Shown here piece by piece: positions 35,254-44,143 of a stretch of DNA of 64,000 bases. Source of the DNA: Chloroflexota bacterium. Its GTDB lineage: Bacteria; Chloroflexota; Anaerolineae; Anaerolineales; Anaerolineaceae. Both the position numbers and the translations under genes were made by a program. Position 1 is the stretch's first letter. Every line of letters starts with the position of its first letter. Below the pieces are notes generated by a model, which did no database searches, was not told the origin of the DNA, and saw nothing but the letters and a program-made list of their open reading frames with translations. The stretch covers positions 1-64,000 of the forward strand of contig JAEKNU010000016.1 in the NCBI GenBank assembly GCA_016838895.1, read 5' to 3'.

Positions 35254-35448
35254 TCACACCTGCCTCGACCATCAAACAATTCAATACTTCACATAAATTT
35301 CCTAGACTAATCATAGCAAATCCTGACAACAAATCCCACATTCTTCTTTAGAAAAATGCAAGAATTTCACAAAATCTCCACAAATCACGCTCCAAATAAT
35401 CAAATCAATTTCTAATAAATGAAACCACAATCAGGGTAAGGTTTATTG

Positions 35449-35454
35449 TATAAT
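35449..35454 (+). promoter_or_regulatory. -10 box of the pirin gene
   Basis: TATAAT preceded by TG in a TTGTATAAT context, 47 bases before the start codon. No good -35 is visible at 17 bases. Confidence 0.4.
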
Positions 35455-35501
35455 TTAGATATATAATATCTTATTATTAGAATTGGTTTTTGGAGAACAA
35501 G

Positions 35502-36356
35502 ATGAACAAACTGCGAGAAATTAAACAACTGATCGAACCCCAAATGGTTTTAGAAGGTGCCGGTGTGCGCTTGCTGCGTTCCTTTGGACCGCACACATCC
35601 AACCTGTATGACCCCTTCCTGCTCTTTGATCATTTTGCATTCAATGACCCCAAAGAAGGGCCGATCGCCGGATTCCCCACCCATCCGCATCGTGGCATCG
35701 AAACGGTTACTTACATGCTCTCCGGAAAGGTACGCCACCGTGACAGTTTGGGTAACAGCGGCGAAATTACTGCTGGTGATGTGCAGTGGATGACTGCCGG
35801 TCGCGGTATCCTGCACGAGGAAATGCCCCGTCGCGGGGAAGACAATACCATTTACGGTTTCCAGTTATGGGTAAACCTTCCAGCAGCTCAAAAAATGGGC
35901 ACGCCGCGCTACCAGGAAGTTAAAGAAGCACAAATCCCCCAACACATCAAGGACGGCAACACCATACGCGTCATCGCAGGCGAAATTGACGGCGTTCAAG
36001 GGCCAGTCAACGAGATTGCAGCCCAGCCCTTGTACATGGATGTATCCATGTCCCCAAACAGTACGTTTGAACACGCCGTACCCAGCGACCATACTTGTAT
36101 GGCCTATGTATTTTCTGGTAGCGGCAAGTCAGCCAGTCAGGAATTACATTCGCCACAAATGATTATCTTTGAAGATGGTGAAAGCGTTTCCTTTGAAACC
36201 CAATCAGAACCGATGCGCTTTATCTTAATCGCCGGTGCCCCATTCAACGAGCCCATCGTGCCGTATGGTCCTTTTGTGATGAATACTCGCGAGGAAATCA
36301 TGCAAGCATTGGATGATTTAAAGAAGGGTACGTTTGTCCAGGATTCACAAATTTAG
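35502..36356 (+). CDS. Pirin-family cupin protein
   Basis: 284 residues, normal for pirins. The N-terminal cupin carries the metal ligands in GFPTHPHRGIETVTYMLSG (two His and a later Glu) and HEEMP. The second half (AQPLYMDVSMSPNSTFEHAVP, IFEDGESVSFETQ) is the degenerate C-terminal cupin. Bacterial pirins include quercetin dioxygenases and redox-sensing regulators. The ATG at 35502 has TTGGAG at the right distance, so the upstream in-frame start is not used. Cytoplasmic; not in an obvious operon. Confidence 0.9.
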   Translation: MNKLREIKQLIEPQMVLEGAGVRLLRSFGPHTSNLYDPFLLFDHFAFNDPKEGPIAGFPTHPHRGIETVTYMLSGKVRHRDSLGNSGEITAGDVQWMTAGRGILHEEMPRRGEDNTIYGFQLWVNLPAAQKMGTPRYQEVKEAQIPQHIKDGNTIRVIAGEIDGVQGPVNEIAAQPLYMDVSMSPNSTFEHAVPSDHTCMAYVFSGSGKSASQELHSPQMIIFEDGESVSFETQSEPMRFILIAGAPFNEPIVPYGPFVMNTREEIMQALDDLKKGTFVQDSQI

Positions 36357-36543
36357 CAAATCATTTGCTTCTTAATGTTCATCCATCCCACATTTTCTAA
36401 TGCAAGATGCAGTGGATGCTTTCTATCCGATCGCTGAGCATCGTGAGGTTACTTTATATATAAACCTCCCCACATCAACGCCGAACGAAGTCGAAGCGCT
36501 TCCTATCACATCATTGTGAAAATATACCAACGCACTATATTCC

Positions 36544-38781
36544 TTACTCCACAATCGCACCACATACTTCACCCCAAAGATTTTGTAACTGATACACCTC
36601 ACAGGTAAACGGATCAATCAAAACGATATCCGGCTTTGCAAAATCAGCACTATATACATTAATTGCCAACCAATCCCCACGGATTGACCAACTCAAATTG
36701 CCAATCGCCAGTCCTGGCTTTTCCATCACCATGCGTGCATCACTACCATCCATAGCTTTGATATACAGACTGCTGTTCTCCCGATCACGATACGCCACCC
36801 ACTGACCATCCGGGGAAACCCGTGGGTAAGGTGCCTTGAGCGATGAATTTTCTAAAATAAACAATTGCGTCGATTCACCACCATTTAAGTCCAAAGCAAA
36901 CAAAGGGAAACCCGCTTCACTAGCACCCGGTATGCTGTAATACAGCGTTTGTCCGTCTCCCGACCAGCCGGCAATATATTCGTAGCCATAATCGGTCAAC
37001 TGTTGGGACAGCCCGTTTTCTAGATTCAGTAAAAATATCCCGGATTGTTCTCCATTATTGGCAAAAGCCAACTGTCCACCATCATGTGACCAGGTGATAT
37101 CCCGTACATTGAAACCTGCAAAACTGACTTCTTCACCGCTATCCAATGACTGAATATAAATCGCGCTCCCAACCTGATACGCCATAGATCTTCCATCCGC
37201 GGAAAACTCTGCCCAGCTTGCATTGGGTATTGTCTTCATCTCATTCCCATTCAACGCCGAAATCACGAGCTGCGGCTGATCAAGGTATTGGGTGACCACA
37301 AGATTGCCCTGCAACTGCCCCGCCAGCTTAGGAATAGGATCATTCAACTCAGCATGCCAGCATACCCCTTCCGGAACGATTGCTTCCGTAAATTTCCGAG
37401 CTTCTTCCGGTTGCCAGCTCGTTTTCCAGGTTTGCATTTCGCTGCTTACTGTCAATTTGGAAAGGGTCAGGGTCAAATCCCCAGCAGGCAACTGTGCATA
37501 AGCAAGGCTGCGGGTGAAATGCTCGTCAACAACCCACCCTCCTCCTCCGCCTTGCGAAGTATATCCTTCAATATTGACCGACAAACCCACGGCATTTCCA
37601 TCAGTTTTGAAGTTAAATGAGTATCCATTGCTGCTTCTCCGAATCGTTTCCAATACCAGATCATACCCATTCAAAGTAAAGGATTTCTGCACTTCCAGCG
37701 AAGTCCCCACTTGCATATCAGCAGGAATGGATATGGCTATCTGCACACTCTCTTCTGGTTGGGCAGAAGAAACCAACAGGCCATGCATTTCCAGGGTAAT
37801 TGGAAATGTTACCCCACTACCCGAAAATGCCCACGCAAAAATAACATCCCCTCTTTCCATCTGGATGAGCTCATTCATATTGATTTCCATTGGCAGGGAA
37901 TAATCAACCTCCTTTCCATCAGCGTCTCGAATAACCGGCTTCACGCCCATCTGTTGAATCTGATCCGTCGGGTTGGCAGGTCTTAATCTTCCACCCAAAA
38001 TATAGCCATCTTCGGTTTCAATCATTTTTTCAATCGAAATACTTCCGAGTTCCTCATTGATCTCTTCCACTGGATCAGTCTCCGTTTCAATAACTGACTC
38101 TACTGTATCCGTGATCTGCGGCGTTACATCCTGCACAGGCAATACCACATAGTCATCCGGCGCAGGCACAAAATTGAGGGGCAGTCGCCAATTCGTTGGT
38201 GTTTTGTCTTCATAAGCACCCCAAATACACGGTACAACAAAAGTAGCCTCCCAAACATCTGTGGGTACAGGCTCGCCGGTAACAACTTTAATCTCTGTGC
38301 CGTCTGCAAGCAACAAATAAGGTAGCTCTATGCAGCCTCGTTCCAACCCTTCATTTGCACTGGCCCAACTTGGCACGCCCATGGCACCAAAATCCACAAT
38401 ACTTTCATTGGGAGTCAGCACCATGCTATTTACTGAGAAAGTAATACCTTCCCTAGTGATACTGACCGGCTCCTTCAGAATCCGAATATCCGAACTTTCC
38501 GAAACCAGACCGACACCCGGAATGTAACCAAACAAACGCATAATTGCCGCATACACTCTCTGGGGTCCGATAATCAGGAAAATAACCAGGATCAAAGCTA
38601 CCATTGCCATAGCAAAACGCCGCATGGTCACCCTCCTGGAAAAATTCCTTGCCTCCCGTTTCTCTACCTCATTAACAATTTTCTGATACAACAAATCTAC
38701 GAAATGTTCATTGATCGGTGGAATAGCAAACGCCTCAACAATTTGATTGTCAAAATTCGTATTCAGTACTTGTTCACGCAT
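36544..38781 (-). CDS. Membrane anti-sigma-like protein fused to a TolB/WD40-type propeller
   Basis: 745 residues. A cytoplasmic N-terminus of ~50 residues (MREQVLNTNFDNQIVEAFAIPPINEHF), a membrane helix at ~55-73 (AMAMVALILVIFLIIGP), then an extracytoplasmic DUF4179-like region (LKEPVSITREGITFSVNSMVLTPNESIVDF) and a C-terminal beta-propeller with repeated WSxDG motifs (ASWAEFSADGRSMAY, DITWSHDGGQLAF, IAGWSGDGQTLYYS, YPRVSPDGQWVAY). The ATG overlaps the ECF sigma stop by eight bases, so it is the cognate anti-sigma candidate: cytoplasmic part holds sigma, propeller senses outside. That role is inferred. Confidence 0.7.
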   Translation of the reverse strand: MREQVLNTNFDNQIVEAFAIPPINEHFVDLLYQKIVNEVEKREARNFSRRVTMRRFAMAMVALILVIFLIIGPQRVYAAIMRLFGYIPGVGLVSESSDIRILKEPVSITREGITFSVNSMVLTPNESIVDFGAMGVPSWASANEGLERGCIELPYLLLADGTEIKVVTGEPVPTDVWEATFVVPCIWGAYEDKTPTNWRLPLNFVPAPDDYVVLPVQDVTPQITDTVESVIETETDPVEEINEELGSISIEKMIETEDGYILGGRLRPANPTDQIQQMGVKPVIRDADGKEVDYSLPMEINMNELIQMERGDVIFAWAFSGSGVTFPITLEMHGLLVSSAQPEESVQIAISIPADMQVGTSLEVQKSFTLNGYDLVLETIRRSSNGYSFNFKTDGNAVGLSVNIEGYTSQGGGGGWVVDEHFTRSLAYAQLPAGDLTLTLSKLTVSSEMQTWKTSWQPEEARKFTEAIVPEGVCWHAELNDPIPKLAGQLQGNLVVTQYLDQPQLVISALNGNEMKTIPNASWAEFSADGRSMAYQVGSAIYIQSLDSGEEVSFAGFNVRDITWSHDGGQLAFANNGEQSGIFLLNLENGLSQQLTDYGYEYIAGWSGDGQTLYYSIPGASEAGFPLFALDLNGGESTQLFILENSSLKAPYPRVSPDGQWVAYRDRENSSLYIKAMDGSDARMVMEKPGLAIGNLSWSIRGDWLAINVYSADFAKPDIVLIDPFTCEVYQLQNLWGEVCGAIVE

Positions 38782-39316
38782 GGCTACCCTCCACCTGTTT
38801 TTGTAACCGGCCAATCAACCTGTAAACAGATTTTTTCACCGTATCCTCTTTCCTGCCCAAAAAATCAGCCATTTCCGTAAAGGTCATTTGAGCCAAAAAA
38901 CGCAAGCGTAATAATTCAATATCTTCTTCAGGCAGCCCTTTCATCATCTCAGCCAGTATTTTGGTCTGTTCCGATTGAATTACCTGACTGAGAGCATCAT
39001 CATTTACTGACAGTTGATGTAGTTCACCGGTAACAATCTTTTTTCTTTTTCGAAAATGATCCATGGCTTTGTTTCGTGCAATACGAAATAACCAGGATTT
39101 GAACGATGCTTTTGCTTGATATCGAGGTAAAGACTCATAGACGACTAGAAACGTTTGTGCGCATGCATCTTCAGCATCCTGCACATTTCCCAGAATGCTG
39201 TACAAATAGCCGAATACTTGATTCACATATTGCCTGTATATCAACTCAAAACTCTCAGGGTTTTTCATCAAATCCGATTCCCTTTCATCAAATACCTTGT
39301 TTTGTGTTTTTACCAT
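38774..39316 (-). CDS. ECF sigma factor
   Basis: 180 residues of a sigma-70 family ECF factor. Region 2: FELIYRQYVNQVFGYLYSILGNVQDAEDACAQTFLVVYESLPRY with the -10-binding helix SFKSWLFRIARNKAMDHFRKRKK. Region 4: GLPEEDIELLRLRFLAQMTFTEMADFLGRKEDTVKKSVYRLIGRLQ. AAAGG lies five bases before the ATG at 39316. Its stop overlaps the following membrane protein gene by eight bases, the usual sigma/anti-sigma arrangement. I see no gene in the 276 bases upstream. Confidence 0.93.
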   Translation of the reverse strand: MVKTQNKVFDERESDLMKNPESFELIYRQYVNQVFGYLYSILGNVQDAEDACAQTFLVVYESLPRYQAKASFKSWLFRIARNKAMDHFRKRKKIVTGELHQLSVNDDALSQVIQSEQTKILAEMMKGLPEEDIELLRLRFLAQMTFTEMADFLGRKEDTVKKSVYRLIGRLQKQVEGSHA

Positions 39317-39592
39317 ACTACCTTTCCCTTTATCTTCATGCTGGTGAATCTACATTGTGATTCCTATATAGATAAGTCGCACAAATACTGAAAAAGGGAC
39401 AATACAATAAATTTCATATGAGGAAATTGTTAGGAAATAATTGCTAATAAATAATACTTGTAAGATTATTAAAGTAGCATTGTTTTGAAAAAAAATACTA
39501 AATGGATATTCCCCCAAACAACCTTAAAACCAAAAAGCCAACGCAGTACATTCTACGTATACACTATCATGGGTAATAATCTATACTGAAAA

Positions 39593-39895
39593 TTATTCGC
39601 GATACTTCTTATCAAACAGCCTGGCAAACCCATCATAGGGTTTCAGTGGAATTATCTCAAATCGGATCAAACCGGCCTGTACCAGCGGAAAATCCGCTGT
39701 GAACTGCTCTGCCTGCCCCTTGCTTTCACATTCCATCATCAACACGGCATTGTGCTGCTCCGCATCAAAATAAGTCTCACGCAAAACCCCCTGCTGCACC
39801 AGTTTCCAGACGTGCTGGGCTTCCTCTTCCAGATAAGGTTGAAAATGTTGCGCTGTCAGGTTGTCCGCTTCTCGTTCAAGCAATAGAAACTTCAT
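39593..39895 (-). CDS. Muconolactone-isomerase-like alpha/beta barrel protein
   Basis: 100 residues forming one ferredoxin-like alpha/beta unit: MKFLLLERE strand, long helix EEEAQHVWKLVQQGVLRETY, then HNAVLMMECESKGQAEQFTADFPLVQAGLIRFEIIPLKPY. This is the dimeric alpha/beta-barrel shape of muconolactone isomerase-type and YciI-like proteins. Such proteins act as small-molecule enzymes or are uncharacterised; no catalytic residue can be assigned. It follows the DUF1697 gene by 11 bases in the same operon. Confidence 0.65.
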   Translation of the reverse strand: MKFLLLEREADNLTAQHFQPYLEEEAQHVWKLVQQGVLRETYFDAEQHNAVLMMECESKGQAEQFTADFPLVQAGLIRFEIIPLKPYDGFARLFDKKYRE

Positions 39896-39906
39896 CTTTC
39901 CCTCTT

Positions 39907-40443
39907 TTATCCAAATCGACTAATTAATTTATTGATCGTGCTCATCCCCCGTATAGTGGAGGAAACCCCCAGTGTTTTTTCCAGTACTTTGTTTGAAAAC
40001 TGCGATTCGCTTTGTTTTACCGCACACAACCAGTAGATATGCCTGGCATAGGCATGTAAGTGATCGATATCATTGCCCAACCCAACTAGTTTATCAACTG
40101 CATCAGAGGGTATTGCATCCTTTAAGAAAGCCAGATTATACGCCCCTGCTTGCTCCACTTCATCAGGACTGAATGCTTCGTATGTAGCCAGCGCTTTTAC
40201 TTCATCCATTGTACGCACCATTACAACTGTTTCGAAGCCAAATGTCTTCTGCATACGTGCTTCCAAAGATGTTTCCACCTGGCGTAGATCTTCTCCAGCA
40301 TAGGAAAAAACTACATTTCCACTGGCCAGAAACGTCTTTGCATCCCAATAACCAATTTCACAAAAAAGCCTGTGCAACGCATCCATCTTAACCGTGCGCC
40401 CGCCAACATTAATCGCTCTCAGAAATGCCACGTGTTGTTTCAT
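39907..40443 (-). CDS. DUF1697 family protein
   Basis: 178 residues beginning MKQHVAFLRAINVGGRTVKMDALHRLFCEIGYWDAKTFLASGNVVF, which is diagnostic of DUF1697 (two ferredoxin-like repeats). Function unknown in the family. The C-terminus KVLEKTLGVSSTIRGMSTINKLISR is conserved as well. The ATG at 40443 matches the family start; the frame extends four codons further. Likely co-transcribed with the following alpha/beta-barrel gene. Confidence 0.85.
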   Translation of the reverse strand: MKQHVAFLRAINVGGRTVKMDALHRLFCEIGYWDAKTFLASGNVVFSYAGEDLRQVETSLEARMQKTFGFETVVMVRTMDEVKALATYEAFSPDEVEQAGAYNLAFLKDAIPSDAVDKLVGLGNDIDHLHAYARHIYWLCAVKQSESQFSNKVLEKTLGVSSTIRGMSTINKLISRFG

Positions 40444-40577
40444 TACAATCCTCACCTGCGTTTTCTTGATCTGCTAGGTCATCATACCATAGCCAATGAA
40501 AAATAAATATCTTCACGGTTTAGATTACAATTGTATAATAAACCCATCACAACAAACCATGATCGTGGAGATTCAGA

Positions 40578-42497
40578 ATGAAGATTTTTGTCCCTGGCAG
40601 AATATGCCTGTTTGGTGAACACTCGGATTGGGCGGGCGGATACCGCCGAATCAATGCAGATATTGAAAAAGGCTACGCGCTTATCGTGGGCACCAATCAG
40701 GGTGTTTATGCAGAGGTTGAACCACATCCCAATGCATTAGTGGTCAGTTCCATAACGCCCGACGGGAAAAAAATCGGCCCTTACGAAATCCCCATGCAGC
40801 CCAAGCCCCTCCTGGAAGAAGCAAAAAGCGGCAGTTTCTGGAGCTACATGGCCGGTGTTGCCTATCAGGCGCTTACGCGCTATCATGTGCGCGGTCTGGT
40901 GGTCAACAACTACATGACCGATCTACCCATCAAAAAAGGGCTCTCTTCCAGTGCTGCGATCTGTGTGTTAACCGCCCGTGGTTTCAATCGCATTTATGAT
41001 CTCAAATTAACCATTCCCGGTGAAATGGATCTGGCTTATCAGGGTGAAATCACCACCCCATCACGCTGCGGACGCCTGGACCAGGGTTGTGCCTACGGCA
41101 ACCGCCCGGTACTGATGACCTTTGATGGGGATCATCTGCAAACTAGCGAAATTCTGGTAGAAAAAGAATTACATCTGGTAGTTGTTGATCTTCAGGCCAA
41201 AAAGGATACTCTGGCGATTCTAAATCACCTCAATCACTGCTACCCTACCGCAGAAAATGATATCGAAAGAGGTGTGCAGGAACTGCTTGGGGCAACCAAT
41301 AAACGTATCGTCCACCAGACTATTGATCATTTGCGCAGTGGAAATGCCGAGCAATTAGGAAAACTCATGGTCGAGGCACAGGATCAATTCAATACCTATG
41401 CCATACCGGCTTGCCCTGAAGAACTTACCGCTCCAGCATTGAATAATTTACTTAATTATGCACCGATTCAGCCCTATGTCTGTGGTGGTAAAGGCGTTGG
41501 TTCCCAGGGGGATGGTACCGCCCAATTCATCACCGATTCTGCAGAAAATCAGAAAAAAGTGATTGAAATTATTGAACGAGACTTAAACCTGCCCTGCCTG
41601 GAGTTAACCATCCGGCCTGGCCCCAAAGTTCGCAAAGCGGTCATCCCGGCTGCCGGTTTTGGCACCCGTCTGTTCCCGGCTTCCAAAGCCACCAAGAAAG
41701 AGCTATTTCCCGTCATTGATCGGGATGGAATTGCCAAACCAGCCATACTGATCATTGTGGAAGAAGCCCTCAACGCCGGTATTGAGGAAGTGATTATCAT
41801 CGTACAGGAAAATGATCTCAAGGATTTTGAGACTTTCTTCAATGATCAAATCACCATCGAAAACTATAATAAATTGCCTGCACAATATCAGGAATATTCG
41901 CGCCGCATTCTGGAAATGGGCCGACAGGTCAAATTTCAGGTTCAAACCAATCAGGAAGGCTTTGGTCATGCCATTTACTGTATACGCGACATGATCGATA
42001 ATGAACCATTCCTGCTTATGCTCGGCGATCATATTTACCGTTCCAAGGAAGAGCGTTCTTGTGCCAGCCAATTAATGGATGCCTTCCAGAAACATGGCAT
42101 CAGTGTCGTCGGTGTACGCCGTACACCCGAACAACTGATCGGCAGCTTTGGAACCGTAACGGGTTCCTGGTTGGATAATGATGAGCTGCTCAATGTCACC
42201 GAATTTGCTGAAAAACCAACCCTGGATTATGCCCATAACAATCTGCGTATTCCAGGCTATCCCGCAGATGAGTATCTCACCGTATTTGGGCAATATATCA
42301 TCAAACCAGAAATCTTTGATCACCTCGAGCACAATATCAAAAATAATTACCGTGAACGCGGGGAATTCCAGCTCACTTCAGCTCTGGACATGCTGCGCCA
42401 AACCGACGGCTTTCAGGGCCTGGTGATGAACGGCGACCGCTTTGACATCGGTATGCCTGATTACTATCTGGAAACTTTAAACAAATATCGAAATTAA
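40578..42497 (+). CDS. Bifunctional GHMP-family sugar kinase / UTP-sugar-1-phosphate uridylyltransferase
   Basis: 639 residues in two complete enzymes. Kinase (1-340): PGRICLFGEHSDW (6-18), ATP loop IKKGLSSSAAICV (118-130), catalytic Asp168 in GRLDQG, and motif 3 CGGKGVGSQGDG (302-313). Transferase (351-639): KAVIPAAGFGTRLFPASKATKKELFPVID, the GalU-type UTP loop, followed by LGDHIYRSKEE, EFAEKP and the C-terminal RFDIGMPDYYLETL. The fusion would phosphorylate a sugar at C1 and convert it to UDP-sugar. The kinase is closest in style to glucuronokinase/galactokinase-like GHMP enzymes; the sugar is unknown. TATAAT lies at 40534 and GGAG before the start. Confidence 0.85.
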   Translation: MKIFVPGRICLFGEHSDWAGGYRRINADIEKGYALIVGTNQGVYAEVEPHPNALVVSSITPDGKKIGPYEIPMQPKPLLEEAKSGSFWSYMAGVAYQALTRYHVRGLVVNNYMTDLPIKKGLSSSAAICVLTARGFNRIYDLKLTIPGEMDLAYQGEITTPSRCGRLDQGCAYGNRPVLMTFDGDHLQTSEILVEKELHLVVVDLQAKKDTLAILNHLNHCYPTAENDIERGVQELLGATNKRIVHQTIDHLRSGNAEQLGKLMVEAQDQFNTYAIPACPEELTAPALNNLLNYAPIQPYVCGGKGVGSQGDGTAQFITDSAENQKKVIEIIERDLNLPCLELTIRPGPKVRKAVIPAAGFGTRLFPASKATKKELFPVIDRDGIAKPAILIIVEEALNAGIEEVIIIVQENDLKDFETFFNDQITIENYNKLPAQYQEYSRRILEMGRQVKFQVQTNQEGFGHAIYCIRDMIDNEPFLLMLGDHIYRSKEERSCASQLMDAFQKHGISVVGVRRTPEQLIGSFGTVTGSWLDNDELLNVTEFAEKPTLDYAHNNLRIPGYPADEYLTVFGQYIIKPEIFDHLEHNIKNNYRERGEFQLTSALDMLRQTDGFQGLVMNGDRFDIGMPDYYLETLNKYRN

Positions 42498-42513
42498 AAT
42501 CAACAATATGTAC

Positions 42514-42542
42514 GGGCGACCTGCGGTCGCCCTTTTTTTATT
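42514..42542. terminator. Terminator after the kinase/uridylyltransferase gene
   Basis: Eight-pair perfect stem (42514-42521 with 42525-42532), three-base loop, then TTTTTTTATT. A strong intrinsic terminator, just beyond the plus-strand gene and touching the end of the convergent methyltransferase. Confidence 0.9.
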
Positions 42543-43380
42543 CCATTTTCTCTGCAATCACCGCGAATTCATCCAGCGTTTCATCATACTCCGCACCCCC
42601 AACATTGCCCAGCCAGGTATGAATACGCAATCCGGCTGCCTCAAACTCTTTACGGAGTTGTTCCTTACTAAAATATTGATGCCAGATATACACTTCACGG
42701 GTTCGCTCAGCTTCAATAATCACAGCCTTATTCAAAACAACTTTTTCTTCATCGTATTTTAGTATATTCATGAACTCAAAATAAGGCTCAGTCGACCAGA
42801 ATCCGCCATCTGGAGAATGAGTAATACTGGTGCTCTCCTCACGGTGAGCATATCCCGCCAGGGACCAAACATCCAGTAAAACTTGTCCGCCTGGCTTTAG
42901 TAGCGTGGCAAATTTTTTCAGCATCAAGGAACGTTGAGCAAGATTCATCGCAGTAAAATCGCAGAAAATCATGGTAATCAAATCTGCTTTCTGATTTCCT
43001 TCAAATTCAAAATAACTCTGCAAGATATAATCAATCGACAAATCTTCTTTTTCGGCCTGTTTACGCGCATAGTCCAGTGAATTACTGGAAAAATCTACAC
43101 CGGTTACCTGCGCACCACTGCGTGCAAAACGCTGCGTATACAACCCCGGACCGCAGCCAAAATCAATCACATGTTTGCCTGAATGCAATTTAAATCGTTC
43201 AATCATCCAATTCGCAGAGTTTTCAATAAATGAATGACGGCGTGATGAAATATCCACATCCGGGTCCAGATGATGCTTCATCATTTGCTTGGCAGTGTGC
43301 TCATCTGTCCATAAAACATCAGTTGAATAAACTTCAAACGGCTTCGGCCGTGACAATATTTTTTCTAATTGATTAAACAT
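42538..43380 (-). CDS. Class I SAM-dependent methyltransferase
   Basis: 280 residues. Motif I KHVIDFGCGPGLYTQRFA, motif II QVTGVDFSSNSLDYARKQA, and motif III-IV region KPGGQVLLDVWS. The N-terminal ~45 residues are a cap that could bind substrate (DEHTAKQMMKHHLDPDVDISSRRHS). The substrate is unknown. Upstream, at 43437-43452, lies the perfect palindrome GGGCAGAATTCTGCCC, a possible operator. Confidence 0.85.
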   Translation of the reverse strand: MFNQLEKILSRPKPFEVYSTDVLWTDEHTAKQMMKHHLDPDVDISSRRHSFIENSANWMIERFKLHSGKHVIDFGCGPGLYTQRFARSGAQVTGVDFSSNSLDYARKQAEKEDLSIDYILQSYFEFEGNQKADLITMIFCDFTAMNLAQRSLMLKKFATLLKPGGQVLLDVWSLAGYAHREESTSITHSPDGGFWSTEPYFEFMNILKYDEEKVVLNKAVIIEAERTREVYIWHQYFSKEQLRKEFEAAGLRIHTWLGNVGGAEYDETLDEFAVIAEKME

Positions 43381-43436
43381 ATGTACCTCAAAATAAGTCT
43401 TTCTCCATTGGTTAAAACGGAGTGAATACCAAACCA

Positions 43437-43452
43437 GGGCAGAATTCTGCCC
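43437..43452. promoter_or_regulatory. 16-base perfect palindrome upstream of methyltransferase
   Basis: GGGCAGAATTCTGCCC, 57 bases before the methyltransferase start. It could be an operator or simply a hairpin. No function shown. Confidence 0.3.
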
Positions 43453-43583
43453 AATATTAAAATATAGGATTAGCTGTGGGGGGTTTAATTTAGCGATACA
43501 TAATGCACAGATTATAAAGCCAAAATCAATATACAGTCAAGCAATCTCCCCACTGATTAATCGCTTCAATTGTGTTTATCCTA

Positions 43584-43611
43584 TTGACAATGCTGATTTT
43601 TGTTCTATGAT
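43584..43611 (+). promoter_or_regulatory. Promoter of the LuxR-type regulator
   Basis: TTGACA (43584-43589), 16-base spacer, TATGAT (43606-43611). The spacer contains the sequence TTTTTGTTCTATG that also occurs in the packaging-operon promoter region. Confidence 0.65.
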
Positions 43612-43612
43612 T

Positions 43613-43626
43613 AGAATATATGTTCT
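43613..43626. promoter_or_regulatory. Operator shared with packaging operon (AGAA-N6-TTCT)
   Basis: AGAATATATGTTCT immediately follows the -10 box and covers the transcription start. It matches the site at 10091-10104 at 12 of 14 bases. On the other strand the core is GAACATATATTC, near the Gram-positive LexA consensus. Confidence 0.5.
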
Positions 43627-43657
43627 ATTTTTAAAGGCGGGAGACGCGAGGTGTAAA

Positions 43658-44143
43658 ATGACAACCATAGTGGTAATCGGAAAATCAACACAAATATCGG
43701 TATTGCATACCGGCATACCCGTGAATCAATTATTGCAAAAGTTAAACACAAAAAACATTAGCGGTTTTTCTGAGCTGGATGATTTATTAACCATGCAAAA
43801 TTTTTTCCAAAATAAAAGGAATTGGCATTGTCTGGCAACAGGAAAAGATAGAATCGTGGTTTATTATGAAACACTAAATCAAATAGGAAAAAAGGAGTAT
43901 GCCAATAAGCCGCATCTCAGTTTTCGCCAACATCAGGTTTTGCATTATCTGTGTCAGGGATTTACAACTCGTCAAATTGCTGCTTCATTACAAATACACC
44001 CCAGCACGGTGAGTTTCCATATCCGCTATTTAAAAGACGCACTGCAGGTGAACTCACGCGCCGAAATTGCTGGAAAAGCAGCCGCATATGGATTATTCAC
44101 CCCCGGAAGCAAGCCACCTCATCAAAATAATGTCAGACTCTAA
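43658..44143 (+). CDS. Small LuxR-type transcriptional regulator
   Basis: 161 residues. The C-terminal LuxR/GerE helix-turn-helix is clear: LSFRQHQVLHYLCQGFTTRQIAASLQIHPSTVSFHIRYLKDALQVNSRAEI. The N-terminal ~80 residues (MTTIVVIGKSTQISVLHTGIPVNQLL) show no receiver or autoinducer domain I recognise. GAGGTG at the correct distance decides the start at 43658. The promoter carries the same probable operator as the packaging operon, so this regulator may belong to the same response. It ends convergently with a four-base overlap on the next gene. Confidence 0.8.
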   Translation: MTTIVVIGKSTQISVLHTGIPVNQLLQKLNTKNISGFSELDDLLTMQNFFQNKRNWHCLATGKDRIVVYYETLNQIGKKEYANKPHLSFRQHQVLHYLCQGFTTRQIAASLQIHPSTVSFHIRYLKDALQVNSRAEIAGKAAAYGLFTPGSKPPHQNNVRL

